This document shows, piece by piece, positions 1-11,944 of a stretch of DNA of 64,000 nucleotides (positions are counted from its first letter, which is position 1; the number at the start of each line of letters is the position of its first letter). The notes below the pieces were generated by a model. The model worked only from the letters and a program-made list of their open reading frames with translations. It did not search any database and was not told where the DNA came from. The DNA lies in assembly GCA_037833965.1 (NCBI GenBank), contig AP031352.1, positions 25,462,501 through 25,526,500 on the forward strand. The letters are read 5' to 3'. Source of the DNA: Marchantia polymorpha subsp. ruderalis. Lineage: Eukaryota > Streptophyta > Marchantiopsida > Marchantiales > Marchantiaceae. A program made the translations under genes and the position numbers.

Positions 1-1530
1 CAAATGAAATGATCCTCGAATCAGAGTTTTGGTTGCACCTTCGGCGGTCCTTGAAGTTCAGAAGGTAATGAAGATTCTCGTCGAGTACAGTCTGTAAACA
101 TCAAATGTCATCAGAAAACGTGGATTGTGGTCGGCACACAAAACCGTCTCCATCCGAGGACCTCAGTGCCGTGTGGATGGAACATGAATCAGGAGTAGTC
201 TGACGAACGTGATGCAATACCGAAGACGAGGCGATCATTTGCCATTCGTGGTGGTGTACTAGACCGACGTATCTCCTCATGTCATACCTTGCTTTGTGAA
301 AGGAGGCGGTCATTACAACTGCATGAGGTGCATCACCAGTACAGTACGAGGCAAGCGTTGCTGGGACAGCCAGCCTGTGGCTGCAGCGCCCGAAGAAGGA
401 TTACAATTGCAACCATCAATCATCCTGCCTACACCGTACTCAAGACTGCATTGCATCGCTTGTTGTGATCATGAGCTTCAGGAATGGATGGGTCGGAGGA
501 GAAGGGAGAACTCTTCGTTAAACTATGTGGCAACAACGCCACAACGCAGTCCGATGAGATTTATGCTGCAGTGGAGTTTCATATTCCCAGCACGTGTCCA
601 CAACGCTCCACTCGATGGGTTCAGGCTGAGGACATTCGTCTTCGACTGAAGCACGTTGTTTATGCCTTCCCACCTTCCAACTCGATGTCCAGGGTTTCGG
701 ATTCGAAACCATGTTTGTCTTTGCCAAGATCTTGAACTTCATATTCTGACTCGTTAGGTTCCGGAGATTTTCTCCGTTGCACACTAATGTAGTTAGATCT
801 TCTGATTTTGACATTTCACCTTTCACGGCCTCTCATGGCATCACAAGCGCTTACAGGGGAGCCCGTCTGTCCCTTTCATGCAGACGTAGATTCAGACCTC
901 GATCCAGGTCAAAATTCCTTCGAGATCACAAGCATGTAAAGCACTACTCCATGTCGTGGGCATTAAAGGCTGGCAGAATTTGTCAAAGCTGGGGCATGAT
1001 AATTGCCTTAAAGGAAGACGTCCAGAGAGAGTTGTCCATCCCAGCAAAGAGGCCTTCCCCGCATCTGCATGGACCTTGCGTGCTGAAGTCAAATTCCACC
1101 TATTACTGTACTGGGCAGACACGGTCATAACACAAGGGAGCAGAGAGTCGATAGAAGGGATGGGTGGTCGGTCACAGCAGCATTAATGAAGGAAAAATGT
1201 ACCAAGGACTCTTTTCGGAATGGGCTCTTTTTTGAACTAGCTCCAGGACGGAGTTCGTTGCAAGTTCTTAGTTTCTTTCGTGCATATCTCATTCAATGTA
1301 GGCCTGGTCTGGTGACTTTTCCACGACAGAGGAATCTGTCATTTCCTGAGGTTTGGTGCAGCTACAAAACTTTGCAACTAAGCAGGTTCTCACAAGTCTG
1401 TCAAAAGCGCGATGATGTGTTTGCTAAGATCGTTTATTTATACGACTGTCAGCTAATCGTGTATAGTACAGTATTTGTAAAGCAAGGTATGAAATGTATC
1501 AGTAAATAATATCATTGAGAATATGTATTG
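1..1530. other. Mixed-composition stretch, no recognised gene
   Basis: Balanced base composition, unlike the AT-rich DNA that follows. The best ATG-started open frame is 484-735 on the plus strand (83 codons, acidic start MDGSEEKGELF). I recognise no domain in it, and overlapping frames on both strands are equally open. It could be an exon or the tail of a gene lying left of the window. Confidence 0.3.
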
Positions 1531-3464
1531 AATCAAAGAGGGTCTTATATAAGAGCTTGGCGCTCATGACGTGCATACCTCAAAATAGGGGTAGAAGCTT
1601 TAGGGGTATTCCCCCCATGACTTTTTCCATCTGATGAACTTCAATCAGCTCGTTCCTTTCTAGAGCGATTTGCTTCATTTCCAAGCATTCAATTCTGTTT
1701 TTGACTTGAAGCTGATTTATGCTTTGGAGCTTGCTACATGTTGAAACAAATTTCTATTTGAATAATTGCTACTTTTCTTTGAAAATAGTACGTAGAAGTA
1801 TCAAATCAGTATATCACTCCACCCACTTTCACGAACGGTTGTACAAAACTTACGAACGAGACTTGAAAACTTTAAGGTCGTAATGTTGACCATGCATTTA
1901 AACACATATAATTTAAAGATTGGATTTAAAAATATGATATTGGTCATATTTTATGCTTCATTTTCTGTCTCAATTGAATTTCCAAGAGTACTGCTATGAC
2001 ATTCTTTTATCTTCAACAAAAAAAAATTTGGTCTTAGAGTAGATCAAATTTTTTTTTAATTTTTGTATGGCGTCTAAGAGTAGACGCATGTGTGGCTGAA
2101 TACTGTTGATTATTACTTTAATATTTATCAAAAATATTCCTAATTCACTGAATATTTTTTCCGAAGTAACCAAATATTTTAAACTGAATATTTATTTTGA
2201 AAAGTATATTTTTAATTTATAGCAGGTTATATATAGAATTATAGAATTCATATAAGTTTGCAATTGGAAACTTAAATAAGCGAAACTCATTACAAAAACT
2301 CACAATTTTATTCTATTTTCTTTGAATTTATATAAGAGATGTAGTAAGAACTGTTGATTTAATACTGTTAAATACATTTTTAAAAATTCATTATATTCTT
2401 CAGAAACACCTACAATTTTCCTTTTCTTCAAGACTGTGTATTCATTTACTTATTTATCTTATATTTATACCCATAAATCCATTGAAATAAAAACTAGAAA
2501 TTTAATGCACTCTACCTTGAAAATTCCATGTTATAGTGCACTAAATATGCTTTTTTGAGCTTAAATTATTAGGAATCTCTTAACTACTTCATGTACAATA
2601 TTTTAATATTTTAAAAGCAAAGATTGGAAACTAACACATAAACATAAAACAAGTATGTTTTGAAATGGTTTCGAACTATGAACTATAATTATAAAAAATT
2701 GTTAAAACGAGGATTTAGGTTAAAGGCTTCAAGTTTAGTATAAATTAATCTTATATCGCTTTATATGCTGATTGTAATTGTTACACAAAGTCTTAATCTG
2801 CTTCGCGTGTTGGGATATGAGATCTTATGACTTCTCTAAACAATCAATAGATACCATAATGAAGGACGTAAAGAGACGGCATTCAGATAATGCTGTAAAT
2901 ATAAACACATTTATGTGACACCATTTTATTTGTGCCTTGACACGGATTATCATAGACCTTCATTGGAATAAGAACACAGTTCTTTACTAGAGAGAAGAAG
3001 TCTCAGTTTGTCACCTCGTAGCCATTCCTTTCTTAAACACTGCTGATTTGGAAATGATTGATCAATACTTTATTATCTGGTTCACGCATCCGTGTAACAG
3101 TACCAAAAGACGTGTGGGAAGGATCGATTTCCCGCCCTGTTTCAACACTGGTTTCAGCTTTCATACGCCGCCATTCTCGGTGCAAATCCACCTCTAGATG
3201 AGGGAGAAGACAAAAGGCCTAACTAGAAAATTACTAGTCTTCACAAGTCTCAGTCCATGTAATACCCAGGAATCAAAGCTGCAGTAAGTAGACAGTCTGA
3301 AACTGCCATATCGTATGCACAAAGCAAGGGATTCGGCTTTGCTCACTTCATATAATTATATTACAAAATCTTGCCAACCTAAACCGCACTAAATTAGATG
3401 GAGATAGAGGCGGTAAAATTGCTGTGCTTCACGGACATAAATTACATGTGGCAACTTGGTGAAC
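1531..3464. other. AT-rich intergenic block downstream of Z-ISO
   Basis: The block is dominated by A/T runs and holds no open frame above 60 codons. The part next to 3,464 must include the 3' UTR of the minus-strand Z-ISO gene, but I cannot place the polyadenylation site. No terminal repeats or transposon motifs are visible. Confidence 0.5.
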
Positions 3465-5180
3465 CTACCAACCTAAGTAGTGGCTACCCCACTGGATTAA
3501 AGGATGTGATAAGTATGCGCCTACAGTGAATCCGACTATCACATAGTAGGGAACTCGCATGAATTCTTTATAATAGTCATCCGGGAGCTGTTGTCGACCG
3601 TCTAAAATTGCAGCAAAGGGAACAACACTCGTGCGCTTCTTCACAATTTCAAACGATTCCCCATATTTGGCTTCTAGACGCTTGTCTCCGTGCCAAACAC
3701 CGAAGAGATGATGGCCGAGCAAGCCCAAAGAAGTGATGACTGTAAAAGAGTTTCCGATCCATAGGGTGTGTGCAAGGCACCACAAAAACTGCCCCACCAT
3801 CTGCGAGAACCCACAAAGCTTCAGTAAAAAGAACGATTATCCTGACGAGTGTTAAATAGGCAACCCGATTTGTTACAGGCATAACCCAATTTGTCATCCT
3901 CTCACTAGGCCGATGAATTCTTAGACTGTGTAAGTAAAACTAAACACAGTGTCCAGCTGCATGGCTTCTGAGTTCGTAGAAATGTACTTTTGAAGAAAAA
4001 AGAGGTCATTGCATCAGCATGGAAGGGGAAAAGGTAAATTACTTGTGGATGTCTTGTGATCCTCATGATTCCTGTCTCATACATGTGCACTTTGGGCTTG
4101 TCTACCGCAGCAACTTCCAATAGGTTGAATGTAGAGGGATAGAGGAACAGAAATGAGATGAAAGACATAATCCAGCAGAATTCGTGGACACCGGGGACAT
4201 CTCGAACTTGCCAGAGCTGGACACCATCGTATCTGTGATTGATAAAATACACCTGCCAATACATCAACATAGATGTTCAGCTCACATAGTAAGTATCTTA
4301 GCTTATAGTGGCAGCCACTCAAACAAGAATAAATGAAATGGTAATGAGAATCCTGTTCATACCACTGCAGAGACAGCAAGAGGAAGTGATATTCCAGCAA
4401 ACAAGACTCGATAAGCACGCTCGCCAATCAATTTTTCCCCGGATGCACGTAAACTTGCACCACCACTGTGAACTAACGCAAAGATGAATAAGATTTCCAG
4501 CATCACCACCTGCTCACAAATAAAGATTTAAGGCACGTCAAGTCAACGACTCTGGTTATGTCATCAAGCTACGTTATACATCAGAAACTCAGAGCCGTTC
4601 AAATCAAATTGTTGCGCAAAGATCGAAATGGAACAAATATGTAGCCAAATTGCTAAGCCGAAGTAAGAGAGGCTAGAAAGAAGACCAAAGGGAAATTAAG
4701 GATTGTGACCTCATGTTTGGCGTTGAAGGAAGCCAAAGCATCCACGAATGCCGTTCCGTAGCCTGTATTTGGATCCAGCCAGGCAACATACAAAATAGCC
4801 AAAACGACTCCCAGCACAAGAGTAAAATATATCCAAGATGACGTCTTTTGATCCTTGACGTCGAATACACCTGCATCTTCGCCAACAAGATTCGAAAACG
4901 TACTGTCCTCGCTGTCAGGATCAGTCACATTTTGAACATCTCCCGAACTGGACTTCACTTTGAAGGGAGTGCTTTGACCAGAGGCAGGAAAAGACGATTC
5001 TTCGAAATCTGGTTTAAGCTCTGCTTTCCAGCTTCTAAATGGACTACTCCGCGCCGGTTGTTTCCTCGGGGAAATAGTTTGTGATAATGACTGAACACTT
5101 GCCGCTAATCTCCATGGTCCCTGCAGCTCAGTAAGAGCGGGCGTTAGCTGGTACTTTGAATTTCTTTCTTGGTTAACCAT
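3465..5180 (-). CDS. Z-ISO: 15-cis-zeta-carotene isomerase (Z-ISO), four exons
   Basis: Z-ISO isomerises the 15-cis bond of 9,15,9'-tri-cis-zeta-carotene in the plastid pathway to lycopene; it is a heme-dependent integral membrane enzyme of the NnrU family. I derived four exons: 5180-4710, 4509-4363, 4252-4043 and 3800-3465, giving 157+49+70+111 = 387 residues with all junctions in frame. Introns end in AG; donors are GTCACA, GTATGA and GTAATT. Residues 1-110 are Ser/Lys/Arg-rich and poorly conserved, fitting a transit peptide; the first membrane segment is about 115-134. Conserved blocks seen are [55 protein letters not shown] and [11 protein letters not shown]. His171 and His287 lie in blocks known to hold heme ligands (recalled family knowledge). 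A TAG lies in frame just upstream of the ATG, supporting this start. Length is close to the roughly 370 residues of the angiosperm enzyme. Confidence 0.95.
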
Positions 5181-8100
5181 TGACTAGCTAAACTGGAAAA
5201 AAACTCCGGACACGTATGTGTAAAAGCCAAAATACACTGAATGCAAGGGTTCCATAGGTAGTTTATAGCATGGCAACACCACATGTGTAAAGTGGGCATA
5301 GAAAGGTAGTTTAGCAATATTGACCCACTTTCGACAAGATCACTTGGAAAAACCAAGGATTATAACGCACTATTCTATCTATTCTATCGTTCTGGTCAGG
5401 CCTTACATTCTTCCTACGTATTACTGAGAATGAAGGGATGCTCCAACAATTACACATATTTTTAGGCCGGTCTAAATACAAGGTATCCCAACACCAGCGG
5501 CACGGGAAAACAAAAGGCAACTAAGAAGACCGGTAAAAGCTACTAAGATTTGCAATAAAGTGTCAATATTTCGAATTGCAGCTACATGCAATATAAAATC
5601 TAATCTGATCAAGGCGTACAGTAATCCACAAACGTAAGGGGCTAAACGAGAATCGACACTGCACTGCACGTTACAAAGAGATCAGAAAAGCCATGGGACC
5701 TATCTCAGAAGTTCGAGCACTACTTTGAACAAGGTCGATAGAGTGACCGAAAACAGCAATACAGACGAATTTGGTAACTGGGATGCGTGAGGAAGACTAT
5801 GGGCAGTATGGACGCAGATAGTGTGTACCCTAGCTACCTAAATCACCAAGAATCTGTGTTCATCGTTGGAAAACTCAGAACATGGAGACTGAACTCAAGA
5901 GTGGTGCAAAGTGGACCATGTATCAGTTGAAGAGAACCCAGACCCATTATGATAACGTGATGTAAACATAAACATAAAACACAACTTACATCACAGTGAC
6001 GTGCAAGCGAAGGGAAGGTGTGATCAGAAATTATTCATTCCACTGATGTTTTCTCAACAAGGTAGTGATAACCTTCAAATCATAAAACAAAATATACACG
6101 TGACTTGGACACCTCATGGACTTACTCCTTGACAATTTACCCTTAGCCATTTTGAAGAGCCGAGTGAGATTCGAGCTGTTGCACTGCAGTTTACGATTCT
6201 CATCGCTGGGGTAAGCGTTCCCATATTTAAGCCTCTAATTATTACCACGGATCTCAGTTCCGTCATGTCTCTGGAACTCTTTGCAACAACTTCTATCTGG
6301 CTTAGAATATTTGAAGACACAATCAGGTTGTCTCCGCTTTCTGGGAGGATTTTGTGTGGCAAGGGTAGGAGCAGAAGGTAGCTAAGTACGGTTTTATCGT
6401 CTTTGTCAGCATACCTAGTAGTAAAATCAAACTACAGCACGCCACTTTGAAAGAGGGGTGAAGGAGAGCAAGCAGATACGACGAATGTCGAGGCACAACA
6501 GACAATAAGCGGAGGGGTTATTAAAATCTGGCCGCTGCACTGCTCATGGTCTTCGAGAAAGGAAAAATTACGACACTTTCCCCAGTCCTCATGGAAATTC
6601 GAGAGAGAATTCGAGTGCTACAAAAATTCGTAATTCATGCACACAGTCAACTCAAAAAGCTGAAGGAATACTGACCAGCAGGCACAAGCGCGAGGAAGAA
6701 AGTGAAGAATTACGCAGCCTGCTGGAATGGAGGCAGCTTCCAGCTGAAGAAACGTCGGGCCGAGCGAATTGCACCGGAGCAAGATGTGAAGAAGCGGAAA
6801 TTGGAAAACCATCTTGAAATCCTCTCCTGACGACGCAGCAAGGTGGGATTTGCAGGGCAGAGGAAGCCTGCGAAAAGACCATAGACCCCGCCATGCCTGC
6901 CTGCCTGCCTGCCTCACTCCCTCCCTCCCTCTGGCTGCTCCACTCTCGCTGTATCAGTCCGTGCAGAACAGTGCAAGGCAATGCAATCACTCCAGCAGTC
7001 TCATGCCTGCATCCGATGCCCCCCTGCAGGCACAGCGAACGAGACCGGCCCCGTGCGTCTTCAGTGAGATGTCGTGCGAGAACTCTTCACAGGCGGTGCA
7101 GAAATCCCGGGCACCATGGACGCAGAATTGCTCATGCCACATTGAACGGCGCCACAGGACGACGAAGGACGACGCTCGATGACGACAAATTCGAATCAGA
7201 TGTCGTTCCTGGCGCTCGCTCGGGGATCCCCGGCGCCATGTGACGCTCTCTTGCACCGTGCGCGGTCAACACCCCTACCACGTCAAACAGGCACACTACA
7301 GTACAGTCTAACCATGTTCGGATGGATCCTCCTCCTTTACCACAGTCCGAATCGCGGATGTTCTTATTAAAATCATTCCATGTGCATTTCGCCACGTGCA
7401 TTTGACAAACTCGCAAGCAAATTATTATCTCGGCAATAGAAGCACGACGTCTGATTTATTGGCAATGTGGAATTACAAGCTCGGGAGTTTCTCCTCTGAC
7501 CCTCTCGTCCTCCCCAGCATTTTGAGCCAGCTCGTTTCCTTCCCTTAGAACGAAGACCGCCTTCATTTCCCCATGACTTACAAGGTTCCGACAGCGGAAG
7601 TGGATAATGACAACGGGAAATGGAAACGCATTTGCTAAACGCGTCGAAGACATTTCCCTCGAAGCCGTAAATGAGTCCTCCACGTCAGCCCGGTCGCCGA
7701 GCATGTGCCCTGACCTTGCCTCCACCACAATACTGTACCCCCCACCATCGATGCTGGACGGAAGAGCTCGGAGATGAAATCAAGGCTCCGTGAATTGGTA
7801 CCAGGACCAATGTGCAGAAGAAGAAGGAAGGGTCAGGTCTCCAAGGAAGTGGAGCAGCGTGGACGCCTGACACTTGCTACCACCAGCAGCAGATGACAAT
7901 TCAAGGAATCTTAAAGTATCAAAACGAAACGGAGCAGACATGGCTGGAAAGTGCTTTCACTTGACGTGTAGAATAGAAAGTGCCACTGCGGAAGCCCTCG
8001 GTACCTTGAGAATGAGCGGACCGTGATTAGGCTGCGGAGGAGGAGGAGGAGAAGGAGGATGGGAGGAAGAAGGGGTGGGTGACAAGAGGGACGGAATCTA

Positions 8101-8318
8101 GGACGACAGGGCTCTGGGATTTGGGATATGAGCTCTGCTGGGCTCTGGCTTGTTTCTCGTCCGAGATGCTCGTGAGCGTAACGCCACCAACGGAAAGGAC
8201 ATGAGCGTGTTTGAACCCCGTGGGATGAGTCGACGACGATGATGTGAATTCGAATTGTGCAGGAAAACCGTCGAGGATAACAGACAAAAAAAGTCACATT
8301 GTGCAGGAAAGTATCAAC
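5181..8318. other. Head-to-head spacer between Z-ISO and EDA2-like gene
   Basis: Z-ISO reads left and the EDA2-like gene reads right, so this 3.1 kb should hold both promoters and 5' leaders. I see no convincing TATA box and no recognised gene. The right part becomes GC-richer, with a purine-rich GGA run at about 8,034-8,058. Open frames crossing it on either strand (for example minus strand 8,753-7,911) look like compositional accidents. Confidence 0.45.
6894..6931. repeat. Compound microsatellite (TGCC)5 then (TCCC)3
   Basis: Five TGCC units (6,894-6,913) are followed by TCAC and then a TCCC run. No coding role is evident. Confidence 0.9.
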
Positions 8319-9788
8319 ATGGGATTGATTTTGCAGATGGAGCCCTGGCGCTTGCGATGGGCGGTGACGATTGCGGTGCTGCTGATGGTGCAATTGTGCT
8401 CGGAATCCGAAGCGATCGAGGTCAAAATTCTGAAATCGGGTCTCGAGAGTCATGTCGTGGGAAGCGAGGCGAAGGTGATGCGCCAGCGCGTGGACCACTA
8501 CAATGCTCAGGACCATCGCACCTTCGGGCAGAGGTGGTATGAGCACACAGACTATTTCAAGGCGCCCGATGGCCCCGTCTTCTTGCGAATCTGCGGAGAG
8601 GCGGCTTGCTCGGGAATCTCGAACGATTACCTCATGGTGCTGGCGCAAGAGTTCGGAGCCGCCGTGGTGACGCTGGAACATCGCTACTACGGCGAGAGTC
8701 TCCCGTTCGACGACCTGTCCACGGAGAATCTCAGATTTCTGTCGTCCAAGCAAGCTCTGTTTGACCTAGCTGCGTTCCGCAACTACTACCAGGAGCTGCT
8801 GAACCAGCGCCACAACCGAACGGGGGACGACAATCCGTGGATCGTCAGCGGGATTTCCTACTCCGGTGCATTGAGCGCTTGGTTCCAAATCAAGTTCCCG
8901 CATCTCTCGCGAGGGGCCATCTCGAGCTCGGGCGTCGTGCTCGCCGTGCTCAACTACACGGATTTCGACAGGCAGGTGGCCGAGTCGGCAGGGCCCGTGT
9001 GTGCGAGTGCATTGCGCCAAGTGACCGCCGAGGTCGAGGAAGCTGTGAAGAAGAACGCCACCGCAATCAAGGAGCTCTTCTCCGCGGGGCAGCTGAAGAA
9101 TGACGGCGACTTCTTCTATTTTCTGGCCGATGCCGCTGCCATCGCGTTCCAGTACGGGAACCCGGATCGATTGTGCAAGCCCCTGGAGGAAGTGTACACG
9201 AACAACGGAGACGTCGTCGCCGCCTACGCAGAAATCGTGAAGTCGTTCTACATCGACTACTTCGGGACGTCGGTCGACACATACGATCAAGAATCGCTGA
9301 AGAACACAACTCCAGGTCCTCACTCCGGGGACCGCATGTGGTGGTATCAAGTGTGCTCGGAAGTGGCCTACTTCCAAGCAGCATACGAAGGCAGCATTCG
9401 CTCGTCTGAAGTCAGCGTCAAGTATCACCTGGACCTGTGTGCAAATGTGTTCGGAGCCGGCATGTATCCGGAGGTGGAAATCACAAATCTCTACTACGGA
9501 GGAACTGCCATCTATGGGTCCAAAATTGTGTTCATGAATGGATCTCAGGACCCTTGGCGATGGGCCTCGAAGCAGACCTCGTCCCCCGGGGAACCCTCGT
9601 TTCTGATCAAATGTCAAAACTGCGGTCATGGAACTGATATGCGAGGATGCCCTCAATCTCCCCTGCAGGCCAAGGGCGACGCGTCCAAATGCGACAATCC
9701 TCTGGAGGTTCTGAAAGCTCGAGAGCTCATTTCCACGTTCATCGGAGAGTGGTTGGCAGAGCCAGTCAAGTGTTTAGAACAGCTGTAG
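8319..9788 (+). CDS. EDA2: S28 serine carboxypeptidase, EDA2-like, intronless
   Basis: This is a serine protease of family S28 (lysosomal Pro-X carboxypeptidase / thymus-specific serine protease type), closest in my recollection to Arabidopsis EDA2. The frame starts at the first ATG (8,319), giving 489 residues; a second ATG at 8,337 would give 483. Upstream codons open only from a GTG. A signal peptide follows (hydrophobic core AVTIAVLLMV, then a likely cleavage after SESEA), so secretion or vacuolar delivery is expected. The nucleophile motif GISYSG has Ser180, the acid is Asp411 in NGSQDPWRWASK, and the base is His437 in CQNCGHGTDMRGCPQS. Other family blocks are LEHRYYGESLPF, LSSKQALFDLAAFR, LADAAAIAFQYGNPD and WWYQVCSEVAYFQ. 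Several N-glycosylation sequons are present. The frame has no introns, GC-rich third positions and normal length; the triad is complete, so it looks active. Confidence 0.95.
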   Translation: MGLILQMEPWRLRWAVTIAVLLMVQLCSESEAIEVKILKSGLESHVVGSEAKVMRQRVDHYNAQDHRTFGQRWYEHTDYFKAPDGPVFLRICGEAACSGISNDYLMVLAQEFGAAVVTLEHRYYGESLPFDDLSTENLRFLSSKQALFDLAAFRNYYQELLNQRHNRTGDDNPWIVSGISYSGALSAWFQIKFPHLSRGAISSSGVVLAVLNYTDFDRQVAESAGPVCASALRQVTAEVEEAVKKNATAIKELFSAGQLKNDGDFFYFLADAAAIAFQYGNPDRLCKPLEEVYTNNGDVVAAYAEIVKSFYIDYFGTSVDTYDQESLKNTTPGPHSGDRMWWYQVCSEVAYFQAAYEGSIRSSEVSVKYHLDLCANVFGAGMYPEVEITNLYYGGTAIYGSKIVFMNGSQDPWRWASKQTSSPGEPSFLIKCQNCGHGTDMRGCPQSPLQAKGDASKCDNPLEVLKARELISTFIGEWLAEPVKCLEQL

Positions 9789-11040
9789 ATCTCGTTCTCT
9801 TGTTGTGGAGCACAAGGCCTGCCTCACCTTTCACATCCTCATTAGGTCGTCACGCCACCGACCCGTCGTGGCAGTGCTGTATATTCTTAGTTCGAACCTG
9901 ATTTCTCCTCGAGTGCTCCACAACTTCTCTCTTTTCTAGTACCATAGTCCACTGTTGTTGTTTACAGGCTTGAAAAGTCAGGCGAGCACTACAGGCCTCG
10001 ATGTACATTGTTCCTGGGGAGGCTCGAACTGCTTGAACATAAGTTGTGTCCCAAGTACTCATGCACAAAGTCTTTTCTCGTGGTGGTCTGACCGCCTGGG
10101 TCGGAGGACTGCACTGTCTGTGATATCAGGGTTTTGTGAGTTTGTTCGCCAGTGAATGGAGGTTCGTATAACTTTCAAAGTATGAACCTAACGAAGTTGC
10201 TGCGTTCATTCGAGGTGGACTTCTATTGTATTGTTGGAGATGTCTTTTCGATTGATACACCTGGTTTGAATTGCGGTGACGAAACTTAGCCCAATTCCGT
10301 CAATTATGTTTCGAAGCCTGGGATAAGAATTCAAGCACCTACTCTTCAGTACGTACTCAATCTTCCGTGGCTTATGGGAAAGCCTGCGACGTGCTCTTTC
10401 TGACTCCGAAATCGCTTGCTTTGGACACGTGTGGAATGACTTGATTGCCGAGCACTCAATGTTCTTCCTGAAAGCCATACTCGGGCCGTAAACGGTCAGT
10501 AGGGTGCTTTGCTTCCAAGTGTTCCTGGTTCAGAAGCACAGTTCGCGCTTCCTGCTGTCTGCTTAAGATCCTCCATGTCTTAATACACCGCCTGTAACTC
10601 TCATGTCATATCTCATCAGCTTGCTATTTGGCTTTTCGATCTGAAGGCGGACATGGAGTTAAGGGCAATCTATCGCTCCGCTGTTTGCTGGCTGACAGAG
10701 AGAGAACTATTAAGTAAACAGATGCCAGTGACATGTTGGAATGCCTCTGTAAAACGCGAATTTTTCTGAAGTAAACTGAGTGATCCGCCTCTCTCAATGT
10801 TGACGCACTTTCGACGACATCATCTCCACTCGGAGCTCTCAAGCGAGAATTCCAGCCGTCCTCACGGATGTCCTCCCACCCTCTGTAGACCATAGCGGCA
10901 TTTACGTCTGTGTCCAACATCACGCTTCTTTAGCTCAACAAGAGCTGCCGACGTCAACAAGACGATCCGGGCACGGTGTACCATTTGGGCCCAGGAAACT
11001 CAAAATCAGCTCTGATGTGCAGTGAAGCGATCCGAGTGTC
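9789..11040. other. Intergenic DNA between EDA2-like gene and its decayed copy
   Basis: The first part should contain the 3' UTR of the EDA2-like gene. The only ATG-started frame of note is on the minus strand, 10,478-10,206: 90 codons, Lys/Arg-rich, no recognised domain. I would not call it a gene without transcript support. Confidence 0.4.
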
Positions 11041-11944
11041 AAGGCCGCACGATGGATATTGTAGATGCTAGTCTTTCAGACTTGCATAATTTCCTACATC
11101 TTCCTCTGCTGCTGCTGCTGCTTACATCTAGTTATCAAAAAGCGGTGCAGCAAAACTCTATCGGAGTAAAACAGCAACAATTGTGAACCAGCGCGTGGAG
11201 AATTATCTACTACCGCACCTATCCTAGCAACAGCGGTGTATGAGCTCAGAAAATTAAGTCAGTTTACAGAATCGGCTGGGCCAATTCGAGCGCATGCACT
11301 TCGTTGAGTTATTACTGCAGGGGCTGCCCTGAAAACAAATGTCACGCAATAATTGGAAAGCTTCAAAGCCGATGATAGACCGCTGATGAATGAGGGAGAC
11401 TTCCTCTACTTCGTAACCGATGCTGCTACAATCGGAACGGGAATGGGGACTCGGTGTGCAAGCCCGTGGAGGACATGTACTCAGAGAGTGAACACGTTGT
11501 GTTTCACGTGAAGTCGTTCTCCATGGGCATGTCGTATGGCCAGGCCAGGAGAACGTCATTAGGACCATCTGGCGGTTCCACATGAGCTCTGAATTGGGTA
11601 CTTCCCAAACGGCCCAGGTCAAGTTCACAGATTGTCTCGCCCTTTGCCCGGATCTGTTCGGGACGGGCGAAGAAGACTCGTGTCCTCGAGTGAGCAACAA
11701 GATTGTCTACTAGGGATCGACGGGCATCGCTGGGTCCAAAAGTGATTTATGATTTACCTTCGGCGATGAAGCAGACCTCGTCGGCCGGAGAGCCATGGTT
11801 CTTGGTCGACTCCTGACTTGCGAGCTTGCCAAAGGCGACGTGACCAAATGTGAGAATCCGCGAGAGGTACTGAAAGCTCGTCAGCTGATTCAGAGTCTGT
11901 CTCGGGTGGTTGGCAGAGCCTGGCACCTGCTCAGAAGAGCAATG
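11041..11944 (+). pseudogene. Decayed tandem copy of the EDA2-like S28 peptidase
   Basis: This stretch aligns in order with the intact gene at 8.3-9.8 kb. A leucine-rich signal-peptide-like segment (near 11,100) comes first. A block at about 11,180-11,220 then matches the QRVDHYN region, and one at about 11,255-11,300 matches the QVAESAGPVCASAL region. The LADAAAI and LCKPLEEVY region follows at about 11,380-11,480. The C-terminal part at about 11,760-11,944 matches SKQTSSPGEP through NPLEVLKARELI and the end of the protein. The segment carrying the catalytic Ser motif and several hundred bases around it are missing, the frame is shifted and stopped several times, and part of the Asp/His region is absent. 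It cannot encode an active protease. Like its neighbour it shows no introns, so it is probably a local duplicate. Confidence 0.85.

Noticed and set aside
7911-8753. 280-codon minus-strand frame across the EDA2 promoter and start
   Set aside because: It is low-complexity (Leu, His, Arg and Ser runs), overlaps the real gene, and has no motif.
8766-9656. Long open frame (296 codons) antisense to the EDA2-like gene
   Set aside because: It mirrors a GC-rich coding strand; antisense openness is expected from that codon bias and the product has no domain.
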